Positions 16,631 through 24,354 of a DNA stretch of 64,000 nt are shown here, piece after piece (the stretch's first letter is position 1; every line of letters starts with the position of its first letter). The DNA is from Streptomyces morookaense. GTDB taxonomy: Bacteria; Actinomycetota; Actinomycetes; Streptomycetales; Streptomycetaceae. The notes beneath the pieces are model-generated. The model was not told where the DNA came from and did not search any database. It saw nothing but the letters and a program-made list of their open reading frames with translations. Made by a program: the position numbers and the translations under genes. The stretch covers positions 1-64,000 of the forward strand of contig NZ_JABBXF010000018.1 in assembly GCF_013030945.1 (NCBI RefSeq), read 5' to 3'.

Positions 16631-17566
16631 ATGAGTCCCGCCAGCACCGCAGCACGGACCCGCCTCCTCGGCGAGCGGCCCGTCGGACCCGGCCACCCCG
16701 TCTACGTCACCGGCGAGATCGGCATCAACCACAACGGCGACCTGGACACGGCGTTCGCCCTCATCGACGCCGCCGCCGATGCCGGCTGCGACGCGGTGAA
16801 GTTCCAGAAGCGAACCCCCGAGGTCTGCACCCCGCGCGACCAGTGGGCCCTGGAGAGGGACACGCCGTGGGGCCGGATGACGTACATCGACTACCGCCAC
16901 CGGGTGGAGTTCGGCGAGGACGAGTACCGCAGGATCGACTCGTACTGCCGCGAGCGCGGCATCGCCTGGTTCGCCTCGCCCTGGGACACCGAATCCGTCG
17001 CCTTCCTGGAGAAGTTCGACCTGCCCGCCCACAAGGTCGCCTCCGCCTCGCTCACCGACGACGAACTCCTGCGCACCCTGCGCGCCACCGGCCGCACGGT
17101 GATCCTGTCGACCGGCATGTCCACCCCGAAGCAGATCCGGCACGCCGTCGAGGTCCTCGGCAGCGACAACATCGTGCTCTGCCACGCCACCTCGACCTAC
17201 CCGGCCAAGGCCGCCGAGCTCAACCTGCGCGTCATCCACACCCTCCAGGCCGAGTACCCCAACGTCCCCATCGGCTACTCCGGTCACGAGACGGGCCTGC
17301 AGACCACCCTCGCCGCGGTCGCCCTCGGCGCCGCCTTCGTCGAGCGGCACATCACCCTCGACCGCGCCATGTGGGGCTCCGACCAGGCGGCCTCCGTCGA
17401 ACCCGGCGGCCTGCAGCGGCTGGTGCGCGACATCCGGGTGGTCGAGGAGTCGCTGGGCGACGGCGTGAAGCGGGTGTACGACAGCGAGCTCGGTCCGATG
17501 CGCAAGCTGCGCCGGGTGGCGGGCGTCGTCGCCGAGGGCGGCGACCGCGAACCCGTCGCCGTCTGA
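16631..17566 (+). CDS. neuB: N-acylneuraminate/Kdn(-9-phosphate) synthase family protein
   Basis: The 311-residue protein is a NeuB-type TIM barrel that condenses phosphoenolpyruvate with a six-carbon sugar. Diagnostic segments are EIGINHNGDLD, DAVKFQKRTPE, SPWDTES, LSTGMST, LCHATSTYPA and GYSGHETG. Residues after about 295 lack the C-terminal SAF (antifreeze-like) domain present in the usual 340-350-residue enzymes, so this is a short form. The ATG has AAGGA at 16615-16619. No sugar epimerase (NeuC) is encoded nearby, so the substrate may be mannose or mannose-6-P, giving Kdn, rather than ManNAc. The companion NeuA-HAD fusion supports a phosphorylated intermediate. Confidence 0.88.
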   Translation: MSPASTAARTRLLGERPVGPGHPVYVTGEIGINHNGDLDTAFALIDAAADAGCDAVKFQKRTPEVCTPRDQWALERDTPWGRMTYIDYRHRVEFGEDEYRRIDSYCRERGIAWFASPWDTESVAFLEKFDLPAHKVASASLTDDELLRTLRATGRTVILSTGMSTPKQIRHAVEVLGSDNIVLCHATSTYPAKAAELNLRVIHTLQAEYPNVPIGYSGHETGLQTTLAAVALGAAFVERHITLDRAMWGSDQAASVEPGGLQRLVRDIRVVEESLGDGVKRVYDSELGPMRKLRRVAGVVAEGGDREPVAV

Positions 17567-17579
17567 CGGGCGCGCCACG

Positions 17580-18839
17580 GTGACCTCTCCCGCGGGGCCT
17601 TCCGGAGGCCCCACCCCGGAGGCGGCGGCCACTCCCGTCCGCCGTCTCCGGGGCCCCCGCAGCGCGCAGGACCCCGCCCGCACGCTGGCGTTCGTCGAGA
17701 GCCCCGTCCAGCTGCTGAACGTCCTCGAATGGGCGCATCTCGGCGCGCCCCGCCGCCCGCCGCGGCGGCCCGGCGAGCGCACCGACGGCGTGCCCCGGCA
17801 GCCCGGACCCCGGGACGTCGAGACGGAGCCCCCGGACGCCGGGGAGGCGGGCGGCCTGCACGGCGTTCTCGTCGTCATCCTCGCCCCGCACGACCCCATG
17901 ACCCGCGGCCAGTTGCGCCGCATGGCCGAACTGGCCCGCGACCAGGGGCACCGGGTGCAGTGGACGGAGGCCCGGGGCGGCCCGGCGGCGCCCGTGCAGA
18001 CCGTCGGCGCGCTCGCCGGGCCGCTGCGCCGGGCGCACCGCGTCGTCATCGGCGACCCGTTCTCGCGCTATGTGCAGCTGCTGCTGACCCTCACCCGCGC
18101 CCGGGAGCTGGTGGTGGTGGACGACGGCACGGCCACCATGGAGTTCGTCTCCCAACTCGCCAGCGGGGAACGGCTGGTGAGGTGGCATCGCAGGGGCGAA
18201 CGCGGGGCGCGTGACATCCTCTTCGCGCCGGTCTCCGCTTCCGCGCGCCGGAGGCTCACCCCGAACGACCGCCGGAACGTGGAGATCTTCACCTCCATGC
18301 CCGTCGAGGCCCCGCCCGGAGTGACCGTCACCGCCAACGACTTCGCCTGGACCCGCGCCTCCTTCGGCCCGCCCCGTCTCACCCGCACCACCGACCTCGT
18401 GGGCACCAATCTGGTCGAGACCGGCGTGGTGGACCCCGAGCACTATCTGTCCGCCGTCGCCGCGCTGGCCGCGGCCCACGGCGCCACCCGCTACTTCGCC
18501 CACCGCCGCGAGAGCACCGACAAGCTGCGCCGGATAGCCACCGGCCTCGGCCTGGAGGTCGTCCGCCCCGAGCTGCCGCTCGAACTCGTCGCCCGCCGCG
18601 GCCCCATAGGGCGCACCGTGCTCAGCTTCCCCTCCACCGTCGTGCACACCCTGCCACTGGCCCTCGCCGGCACCGGTGTGACCGTGGCAGTGTGCGACAT
18701 CGACCCCGACTGGCTCACCGAGCACGCCTCGCCACGCGCCGAGGGCTTCCTCTCCGGCGTCACCGGCACCGCCCGCGAGGTACGCCGGCTGCCGCGGATG
18801 CCCGTACCCGCGCGGTGTGTCGCCGAAGGTACGCCGTAA
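17580..18839 (+). CDS. GT52/sialyltransferase-like glycosyltransferase
   Basis: The 419-residue protein contains the opening FVESPVQLLNVLEW typical of GT52-like sialyltransferase proteins, a VVDDGTATMEF segment, YFAHRRESTDKL (a basic HP-like loop) and FPSTVVHTLPLAL, matching the Ser/Thr motif for CMP binding. Residues about 50-95 are an Arg/Pro/Glu-rich insert between the first strand and the rest of the Rossmann domain that looks disordered. The GTG start is 13 bp after neuB, so it is probably the last gene of the NeuA-NeuB transcript. It is the third candidate transferase for the activated nonulosonate. Acceptor unknown. Confidence 0.72.
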   Translation: MTSPAGPSGGPTPEAAATPVRRLRGPRSAQDPARTLAFVESPVQLLNVLEWAHLGAPRRPPRRPGERTDGVPRQPGPRDVETEPPDAGEAGGLHGVLVVILAPHDPMTRGQLRRMAELARDQGHRVQWTEARGGPAAPVQTVGALAGPLRRAHRVVIGDPFSRYVQLLLTLTRARELVVVDDGTATMEFVSQLASGERLVRWHRRGERGARDILFAPVSASARRRLTPNDRRNVEIFTSMPVEAPPGVTVTANDFAWTRASFGPPRLTRTTDLVGTNLVETGVVDPEHYLSAVAALAAAHGATRYFAHRRESTDKLRRIATGLGLEVVRPELPLELVARRGPIGRTVLSFPSTVVHTLPLALAGTGVTVAVCDIDPDWLTEHASPRAEGFLSGVTGTAREVRRLPRMPVPARCVAEGTP

Positions 18840-18933
18840 ATACGGGTCATACCCCTCGGCAAACCCATCCATGCGGCTGAACTTTTCTTGATCGATGGGT
18901 AGTTGCCCCATTCGGGGCTCTAACCTTCCAAGG

Positions 18934-20178
18934 GTGAATCATCTGATGCCCTGCGAAGCCGACCCCGACACCGCCCAGGGCGAGCTGCCCGGCGCGCTGC
19001 CCCCCGGGCTGCGCGCCGAACTGATCGCCTTCCGCCGGGACTTGCACATGCACCCCGAACTGGGCAACCGCGAGTTCCGCACCACCGCGGCGGTACGGGA
19101 GCGGCTCGAAAAAGCAGGCCTCAGACCACGCACCCTCACCACCGGCACCGGACTCGTCTGCGACATCGGGCGGGACAGCGCCTCGTACGCCGCCTCCGGC
19201 CGTCCCGTCCTGGCGCTGCGCGCCGACCTCGACGCACTGCCCATCCCGGACACCAAGACCGTCCCCTACCGCTCGACCATCCCCGGCATGTGCCACGCCT
19301 GCGGCCACGACGTGCACACCACCGTCGTGCTCGGCGCCGGGCTCGTCCTCGCCGGGCTCGCCGAGCAGGGGCTGCTGCCGCACCCGGTCCGGCTGATCTT
19401 CCAGCCCGCCGAGGAGGTGCTGCCGGGCGGCGCGCTCGACGCCATCGAGTCCGGCGCGCTGGACGGGGTGGGCCGGATCCTCGCGGTGCACTGCGACCCC
19501 AAGGTCGAAGTGGGCCGGCTCGGGCTGCGGGTCGGGCCGATCACCTCCGCCTGCGACCGCCTGGAGGTCACCCTCAGCGGCCCCGGCGGCCACACCGCCC
19601 GCCCGCACCTCACCACCGACCTGGTGACCGCCGCCGCCCGGGTGGCCACCGACGTGCCGGCCCTGCTCGCCCGCCGCATCGACACCCGGATGGGCCTCGC
19701 CGTCACCTGGGGCCGGCTGGAGGCGGGCCACGCCCCCAACGTGATCCCGCAGGACGCGCGGCTCTCCGGCACGGTCCGCTGCCTGGACATCCAGGCCTGG
19801 CGGGACGCGCCGGACATGGTGCACGCCGCCGTCGACGAGGTCGCCGGGATGCACCGCGCCAAGTCGGAGATCAGCTACGTCCGCGGGGTGCCCCCGGTGA
19901 TGAACGACCCGGAGGCCACCGGCCTGCTGCGGCGCGCCATGACGGCGCGCCGCGGCCGCTACGCGGTGGAGGACACCGAGCAGAGTCTGGGCGGCGAGGA
20001 CTTCTCCTGGTACCTGGAGCACGTCCCCGGCGCGATGGCCCGGTTGGGCGTCCGCCCGGTGGGGGATACGACCCGCCGTGACCTGCATTGCGGTGATTTC
20101 GATGTGGACGAGGGCGCGATCGAGGTGGGGGTGGAGCTCTTCACGGCCGCGGCTTTGCTCGATGGCAACCGAATGTGA
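18934..20178 (+). CDS. M20-family amidohydrolase/peptidase
   Basis: The 414-residue protein is an M20D-type amidohydrolase (hippurate/IAA-amino acid hydrolase family). The metal-site motifs are RRDLHMHPELG, MCHACGHDVHT and FQPAEEVLPGGA, and the C-terminal GGEDFSWYLEHVPG is also diagnostic. It should hydrolyse N-acyl-amino acids or related amides in the cytoplasm. The GTG at 18934 is preceded at 7 nt by TAACCT (18921-18926) without a ribosome site, which favours leaderless translation; an ATG at 18946 is the alternative. It lies between the glycan cluster and the nucleoside transporter and need not belong to either. Confidence 0.88.
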   Translation: MNHLMPCEADPDTAQGELPGALPPGLRAELIAFRRDLHMHPELGNREFRTTAAVRERLEKAGLRPRTLTTGTGLVCDIGRDSASYAASGRPVLALRADLDALPIPDTKTVPYRSTIPGMCHACGHDVHTTVVLGAGLVLAGLAEQGLLPHPVRLIFQPAEEVLPGGALDAIESGALDGVGRILAVHCDPKVEVGRLGLRVGPITSACDRLEVTLSGPGGHTARPHLTTDLVTAAARVATDVPALLARRIDTRMGLAVTWGRLEAGHAPNVIPQDARLSGTVRCLDIQAWRDAPDMVHAAVDEVAGMHRAKSEISYVRGVPPVMNDPEATGLLRRAMTARRGRYAVEDTEQSLGGEDFSWYLEHVPGAMARLGVRPVGDTTRRDLHCGDFDVDEGAIEVGVELFTAAALLDGNRM

Positions 20179-20244
20179 GCATTCACGTCGAGAAGTGTTC
20201 GCGACGAATCGATAACGGCTTGCCAGCACCCCTTTTATCTGCAT

Positions 20245-20256
20245 CTACGCGCGTTA
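20245..20256. promoter_or_regulatory. Degenerate nucleoside-regulon operator upstream of the BMP lipoprotein gene
   Basis: CTACGCGCGTTA matches the exact palindrome CTACGCGCGTAG at 10 of 12 positions and keeps the ACGCGCGT core. A TACGAT hexamer (20255-20260) overlaps its right end and can serve as the -10 box, leaving a 5' leader of about 44 nt. Confidence 0.55.
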
Positions 20257-20310
20257 CGATGCCCGCGAACCAGCGCCAATGGAGGCGCTTCGTAGTGAAG
20301 GGGCCCCTCT

Positions 20311-21342
20311 GTGCGCCGGGTATCCACAATCACTGTCGCGGGCATCAGCACCGCGGCTCTCGCATTCACTCTTTCCGCCTGTGGTTCTTCCTCGACCGAG
20401 TCCAGCGGTGGCTCGGGCAAGGGTGTGGGCCTCGCCTTCGATGTCGGCGGCCGTGACGACCACTCCTTCAACGAGTCCGCCGCCCGCGGTGTGGACAAGG
20501 CGAAGAAGGACATGGGCATCGACAACAAGATGATGACCGCCAAGAACGGCGAGACCGAGGCCGACCGCGAGCAGCGGCTGACCTCCCTCGCCGACGCGGG
20601 CTACAACCCGGTCATCGGCGTGGGCTTCAACTACGCGAAGTCGATCGAGAAGGTGGCGAAGGACTACCCCAAGACGACCTTCGGCATCGTCGACTCGGTC
20701 GTCCCCGGCAACAACGTCGACAGCATCACCTTCGGCGAGCACGAGGGCTCCTACCTCGCGGGTGTCGCCGCCGCGCTGAAGTCGAAGAACCACAAGGTCG
20801 GCTTCATCGGCGGCGTCAACAACGCGCTGATCCAGAAGTTCCAGGCGGGCTTCGAGCAGGGTGTGAAGGACACGGACTCCAGCGTCCAGGTCACCTCGCA
20901 GTACCTGTACCCGAACAACGACAAGGGCTTCAACGACCCGGCGGCCGCCAAGGACAAGGCCAAGGGCATGCTCGACTCGGGCATCGACGTGATCTACACC
21001 GCGGCCGGCCTCTCCGGCAACGGTTCGATCGAGGCCGTCGCCGGCCAGAAGGGTGCCTGGGCGATCGGCGTCGACTCCGACCAGTACCAGCAGCCGGGTC
21101 TGGAGCAGTACAAGAACTCCATCCTCACCTCCGTGGTGAAGAACGTGGACGTCGCGGTCTACGACCTCATCAAGAGCGTCAAGGACGGCAAGCCGCTCAC
21201 CGGTGAGCACAAGTACCTGCTGAAGGACGACGGCGTTTCGCTGGCCACCTCCGGCGGCTTCATCGACGACATCAAGGACAAGATCGAGGCCGCGAAGAAG
21301 AAGATCGTGGACGGCCAGATCACGGTCCGCACCTCCCCGTGA
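20311..21342 (+). CDS. bmpA: BMP-family nucleoside-binding lipoprotein
   Basis: The 343-residue protein has a lipoprotein signal peptide with lipobox LSAC and lipidated Cys24, then a Ser/Gly linker and a BMP-family (PnrA/Med type) binding domain with VGLAFDVGGRDDHSFNESA, VIGVGFNYA and FGEHEGSYLAG. BMP lipoproteins capture purine and pyrimidine nucleosides for an ABC importer. The ATPase and two permeases follow, with cytidine deaminase and thymidine phosphorylase. The GTG start has AAGGGG at 20298-20303. A strong terminator (21377-21412) separates it from the ATPase gene, which would let the binding protein be made in excess. Confidence 0.93.
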   Translation: MRRVSTITVAGISTAALAFTLSACGSSSTESSGGSGKGVGLAFDVGGRDDHSFNESAARGVDKAKKDMGIDNKMMTAKNGETEADREQRLTSLADAGYNPVIGVGFNYAKSIEKVAKDYPKTTFGIVDSVVPGNNVDSITFGEHEGSYLAGVAAALKSKNHKVGFIGGVNNALIQKFQAGFEQGVKDTDSSVQVTSQYLYPNNDKGFNDPAAAKDKAKGMLDSGIDVIYTAAGLSGNGSIEAVAGQKGAWAIGVDSDQYQQPGLEQYKNSILTSVVKNVDVAVYDLIKSVKDGKPLTGEHKYLLKDDGVSLATSGGFIDDIKDKIEAAKKKIVDGQITVRTSP

Positions 21343-21376
21343 TCTGAGGGCCGGTCCCGACCGGTCCATGGACACC

Positions 21377-21412
21377 GCGGGCCCGGCGGGGGAACATTCC
21401 CGCCGGGCCCGC
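21377..21412 (+). terminator. Terminator after the BMP lipoprotein gene
   Basis: A 14-bp perfect stem pairs GCGGGCCCGGCGGG (21377-21390) with CCCGCCGGGCCCGC (21399-21412) around an 8-nt loop, 34 bp after the stop. It probably stops or attenuates transcription before the ABC operon, whose own operator and promoter follow. Confidence 0.75.
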
Positions 21413-21425
21413 ACACACGAGTCAA

Positions 21426-21441
21426 CGCTACGCGCGTAGCG
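21426..21441. promoter_or_regulatory. Exact nucleoside-regulon operator upstream of the ABC operon
   Basis: CGCTACGCGCGTAGCG is a perfect 16-bp palindrome containing the shared core CTACGCGCGTAG (21428-21439). A TATAGC hexamer (21455-21460) follows at 13 bp, so the palindrome would overlie the -35 region. Confidence 0.7.
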
Positions 21442-21512
21442 CGCTGTTGGCCCGTATAGCGTCAACCCTTGCTGCCCTGCCCTCCGCTCCCTTTGCCCGA
21501 GGAGAGTGCGCC

Positions 21513-23243
21513 ATCAAAGCGTCCACCGAAAAAACCAGCAGTACCGCCCCGGCAGTGGAACTCGCGGGAATCACCAAGCGGTTCCCCGGCGTCGTGGCCA
21601 ACCACGACATCCACCTGACCGTCCGCCGCGGCACCGTCCACGCCCTCTGCGGCGAGAACGGCGCCGGCAAGTCCACCCTGATGAAGATCCTCTACGGCAT
21701 GCAGAAGCCGGACGAGGGCACCATCACGCTCGACGGCGAACAGGTCACCCTGCACAGCCCCGCCGACGCCATCGCGCGCGGCATCGGCATGGTGCACCAG
21801 CACTTCATGCTCGCCGACAACCTCACCGTCCTGGAGAACGTGGTCCTGGGCGCCGAGAAGCTGCACGGCATCGGCGGCAAGGCCCGCGCGAAGATCAAGG
21901 AGATCTCCGACGCCTACGGCCTCGGCGTGCGCCCCGACGTCCTCGTCGAGGACCTCGGCGTCGCCGACCGCCAGCGCGTGGAGATCCTCAAGGTCCTCTA
22001 CCGCGGCGCGCGCACGCTGATCCTCGACGAGCCCACGGCCGTCCTGGTCCCCCAGGAGGTCGACGCGCTCTTCGACAACCTGCGCGAGCTCAAGTCCGAG
22101 GGCCTGACGGTCATCTTCATCTCGCACAAGCTGGGCGAGGTGCTCTCCGTCGCCGACGACATCACCGTCATCCGGCGCGGCACCACCGTCGGCACCGCGA
22201 TCCCCAGCCGGACCACGCCCAAGCAGCTCGCCGAGCTGATGGTCGGCGAGGAGCTGCCCTCGCCGGAGACCCGCGAGTCCACGGTCACCGACATCCCGAT
22301 GCTCACCGTCGAAGGCCTGCACCTGTCGGCCACCGACTCCGACGGCGTCGTGCGCGCGGTGCTCGACGGCATCACCTTCACCATCCACAAGGGCGAGGTC
22401 CTCGGCCTCGCGGGCGTCGAGGGGAACGGCCAGGCCGAGCTCGTCGAGGCCATCATGGGCATGCGTTCCCCGGACGCCGGCACCGTGACCCTGGACGGCG
22501 AGGACATCACCAAGGCCCCCACGCGCAAGCGCCGCGAGGACGGCATCGGGTACATCCCCGAGGACCGCCACCGCCACGGCCTGCTGCTGGAGGCCCCGCT
22601 GTGGGAGAACCGCATCCTCGGCCACGTCACCGAGCGGCCCAACAGCAAGCGCGGCCTGATCGACACCAAGGCGGCGCGCGCCGACACCGAGCGCATCGTG
22701 CGCGAGTTCGACGTGCGCACGCCCGGCATCGAGGTCACCGCGGCCTCGCTGTCCGGCGGCAACCAGCAGAAGCTGATCGTCGGCCGGGAGATGAGCCACC
22801 TGCCCAAGCTCCTCATCGCCGCCCACCCCACCCGGGGCGTGGACGTCGGTGCGCAGGCGCAGATCTGGGACCAGATCCGCGAGGCGCGCCACGAGGGCCT
22901 GGCCGTGCTGCTGATCTCCGCCGACCTGGACGAGCTGATCGGGCTCTCCGACACCCTGCGGGTGATGTTCCGCGGCCGCCTGGTCGCCGACGCCGACCCG
23001 GCCACGATCACCCCGGAGGAGCTCGGCTCCGCCATGACCGGCGCCGCCGGCGGCCACCTCGAACACCACGAGAAGGGCACGAAGGGCGAGAAGGGCGAGA
23101 AGGGGTCCGGGGGGAAGCCGAAGCCGCCGGAGCGGGGCGCGTCCTCGGAGCCCCGGAAGGCCGGCACGTCCCCGAAGGCCAAGAAGCCCGGGAACACCAA
23201 CCGCAACAAGTCCAAGAAGAACAAGAAGAAGCGGAGGCGGTGA
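21513..23243 (+). CDS. Nucleoside ABC importer ATP-binding protein (two fused domains)
   Basis: The protein of about 576 residues joins two nucleotide-binding domains. Domain 1 has Walker A GENGAGKST, the Q-loop VHQHFML and Walker B LILDEPTAVL. Domain 2 has a degenerate Walker A (GVEGNGQAE), LSGGNQQKL and HPTRGVDVG, as in RbsA/CUT2-type ATPases. The last 60 residues are an unusual Lys/Gly/Pro-rich tail ending KKNKKKRRR. The start is uncertain. GAGGAG at 21499-21504 points to ATC at 21513; the in-frame TTG at 21447 precedes the likely -10 box, and the next in-frame GTG is 21555. The permease GTG follows 4 bp after the stop. Confidence 0.9.
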   Translation: MKASTEKTSSTAPAVELAGITKRFPGVVANHDIHLTVRRGTVHALCGENGAGKSTLMKILYGMQKPDEGTITLDGEQVTLHSPADAIARGIGMVHQHFMLADNLTVLENVVLGAEKLHGIGGKARAKIKEISDAYGLGVRPDVLVEDLGVADRQRVEILKVLYRGARTLILDEPTAVLVPQEVDALFDNLRELKSEGLTVIFISHKLGEVLSVADDITVIRRGTTVGTAIPSRTTPKQLAELMVGEELPSPETRESTVTDIPMLTVEGLHLSATDSDGVVRAVLDGITFTIHKGEVLGLAGVEGNGQAELVEAIMGMRSPDAGTVTLDGEDITKAPTRKRREDGIGYIPEDRHRHGLLLEAPLWENRILGHVTERPNSKRGLIDTKAARADTERIVREFDVRTPGIEVTAASLSGGNQQKLIVGREMSHLPKLLIAAHPTRGVDVGAQAQIWDQIREARHEGLAVLLISADLDELIGLSDTLRVMFRGRLVADADPATITPEELGSAMTGAAGGHLEHHEKGTKGEKGEKGSGGKPKPPERGASSEPRKAGTSPKAKKPGNTNRNKSKKNKKKRRR

Positions 23244-23247
23244 CGAA

Positions 23248-24354
23248 GTGAAGAAGATCGACAAGAACAGGCTGATCCTGGGCCTCGCCGCCCCGGTCCT
23301 GGCGATCGTGGCCGCCCTCGCCATCACCTCGATCATCATCGGCGTCACCGGCAAGGACCCGTTCCACGCCTACCAGGTGATGGTCGAGTTCGGCTCGAAG
23401 GCCGACAGCCAGGTCTGGATCATCAACAAGGCGACGCCGTACTACCTTTCGGCGCTGGCGGTGGCCGTCGGCTTCCGGATGAACCTCTTCAACATCGGCG
23501 TCGACGGCCAGTACCGCATCGCGGCCTTCTTCGCCGCCGTCGTCGGCGGTGCGCTGACGCTGCCGGGCATCATCGAGATCCCGGTGATCATCATCGTCGC
23601 GATGGCGGTCGGCGCGCTCTGGGCGGGCATCGCCGGTCTGCTGAAGACCAGCCGCGGTGTCAACGAGGTCATCAGCACGATCATGCTGAACGCCATCGGC
23701 GCCTCCGTCATCGGCTACTTCCTGCAGGACGGCCGGCTGGCGAAGAAGGAGGGCAACCTGATCCACACGCCCTACCTGCCCGACTCGGCGCACTTCTTCG
23801 AGATCCCGACCCAGACCAAGCCGATCTACGGCTTCGTGGTGATCGCCGCCCTCGCCGGCGTCGCCTACTGGTTCCTCCTCAACCGCACCCGCTTCGGCTT
23901 CGACCTGCGCACCGTGGGCCAGTCCGAGACCGCGGCCCAGGCCAGCGGTGTGAGCGTCAAGCGCATGGTGGTCACCTCCATGCTGATCTCCGGTGCCCTC
24001 GCCGGCCTCGTCGGCATGCCGACCCTGCTCGGCGTCTCGTACAACTACGGCACCGACTTCCCCACCGGCATCGGCTTCACCGGCATCGCCATCGCCCTGC
24101 TCGGCCGTAACAACCCCGTCGGCATGGCGCTCGCCGCCCTGCTCTGGGGCTTCCTCGAACGGACCGGCACCCAGCTGGAGTTCGAGGGCTATGCGCAGGA
24201 GATCGTCGGCGTGATCCAGGGCGTCATCGTCCTGTGCGTCGTCATCGCATACGAGCTCGTCCGCCGGTACGGACTCAAGGCCCAGCAGCGGAAGGTCGGC
24301 GAGGAGCTCGCCGCCCAGGCCCGCAAGAGCGACAAGGCGGAGGTATCCGCGTGA
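23248..24354 (+). CDS. Nucleoside ABC importer permease 1
   Basis: The 368-residue membrane protein belongs to the branched-chain/CUT2-type permease superfamily used with BMP proteins (YufP-like). It has about nine hydrophobic spans and the signatures VGFRMNLFNIGVDGQY and RGVNEVISTIMLN, plus a cytoplasmic EAA-like loop (RTRFGFDLRTVGQSETAAQASG) that contacts the ATPase. The GTG start is 4 bp after the ATPase stop, and its end overlaps the next permease by 4 bp. It forms the channel with permease 2. Confidence 0.93.
   Translation: MKKIDKNRLILGLAAPVLAIVAALAITSIIIGVTGKDPFHAYQVMVEFGSKADSQVWIINKATPYYLSALAVAVGFRMNLFNIGVDGQYRIAAFFAAVVGGALTLPGIIEIPVIIIVAMAVGALWAGIAGLLKTSRGVNEVISTIMLNAIGASVIGYFLQDGRLAKKEGNLIHTPYLPDSAHFFEIPTQTKPIYGFVVIAALAGVAYWFLLNRTRFGFDLRTVGQSETAAQASGVSVKRMVVTSMLISGALAGLVGMPTLLGVSYNYGTDFPTGIGFTGIAIALLGRNNPVGMALAALLWGFLERTGTQLEFEGYAQEIVGVIQGVIVLCVVIAYELVRRYGLKAQQRKVGEELAAQARKSDKAEVSA

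Noticed and set aside
21447..21512. TTG start for the ABC ATPase
   Set aside because: It lies between the operator and the probable -10 box and lacks a ribosome site; kept only as an alternative.
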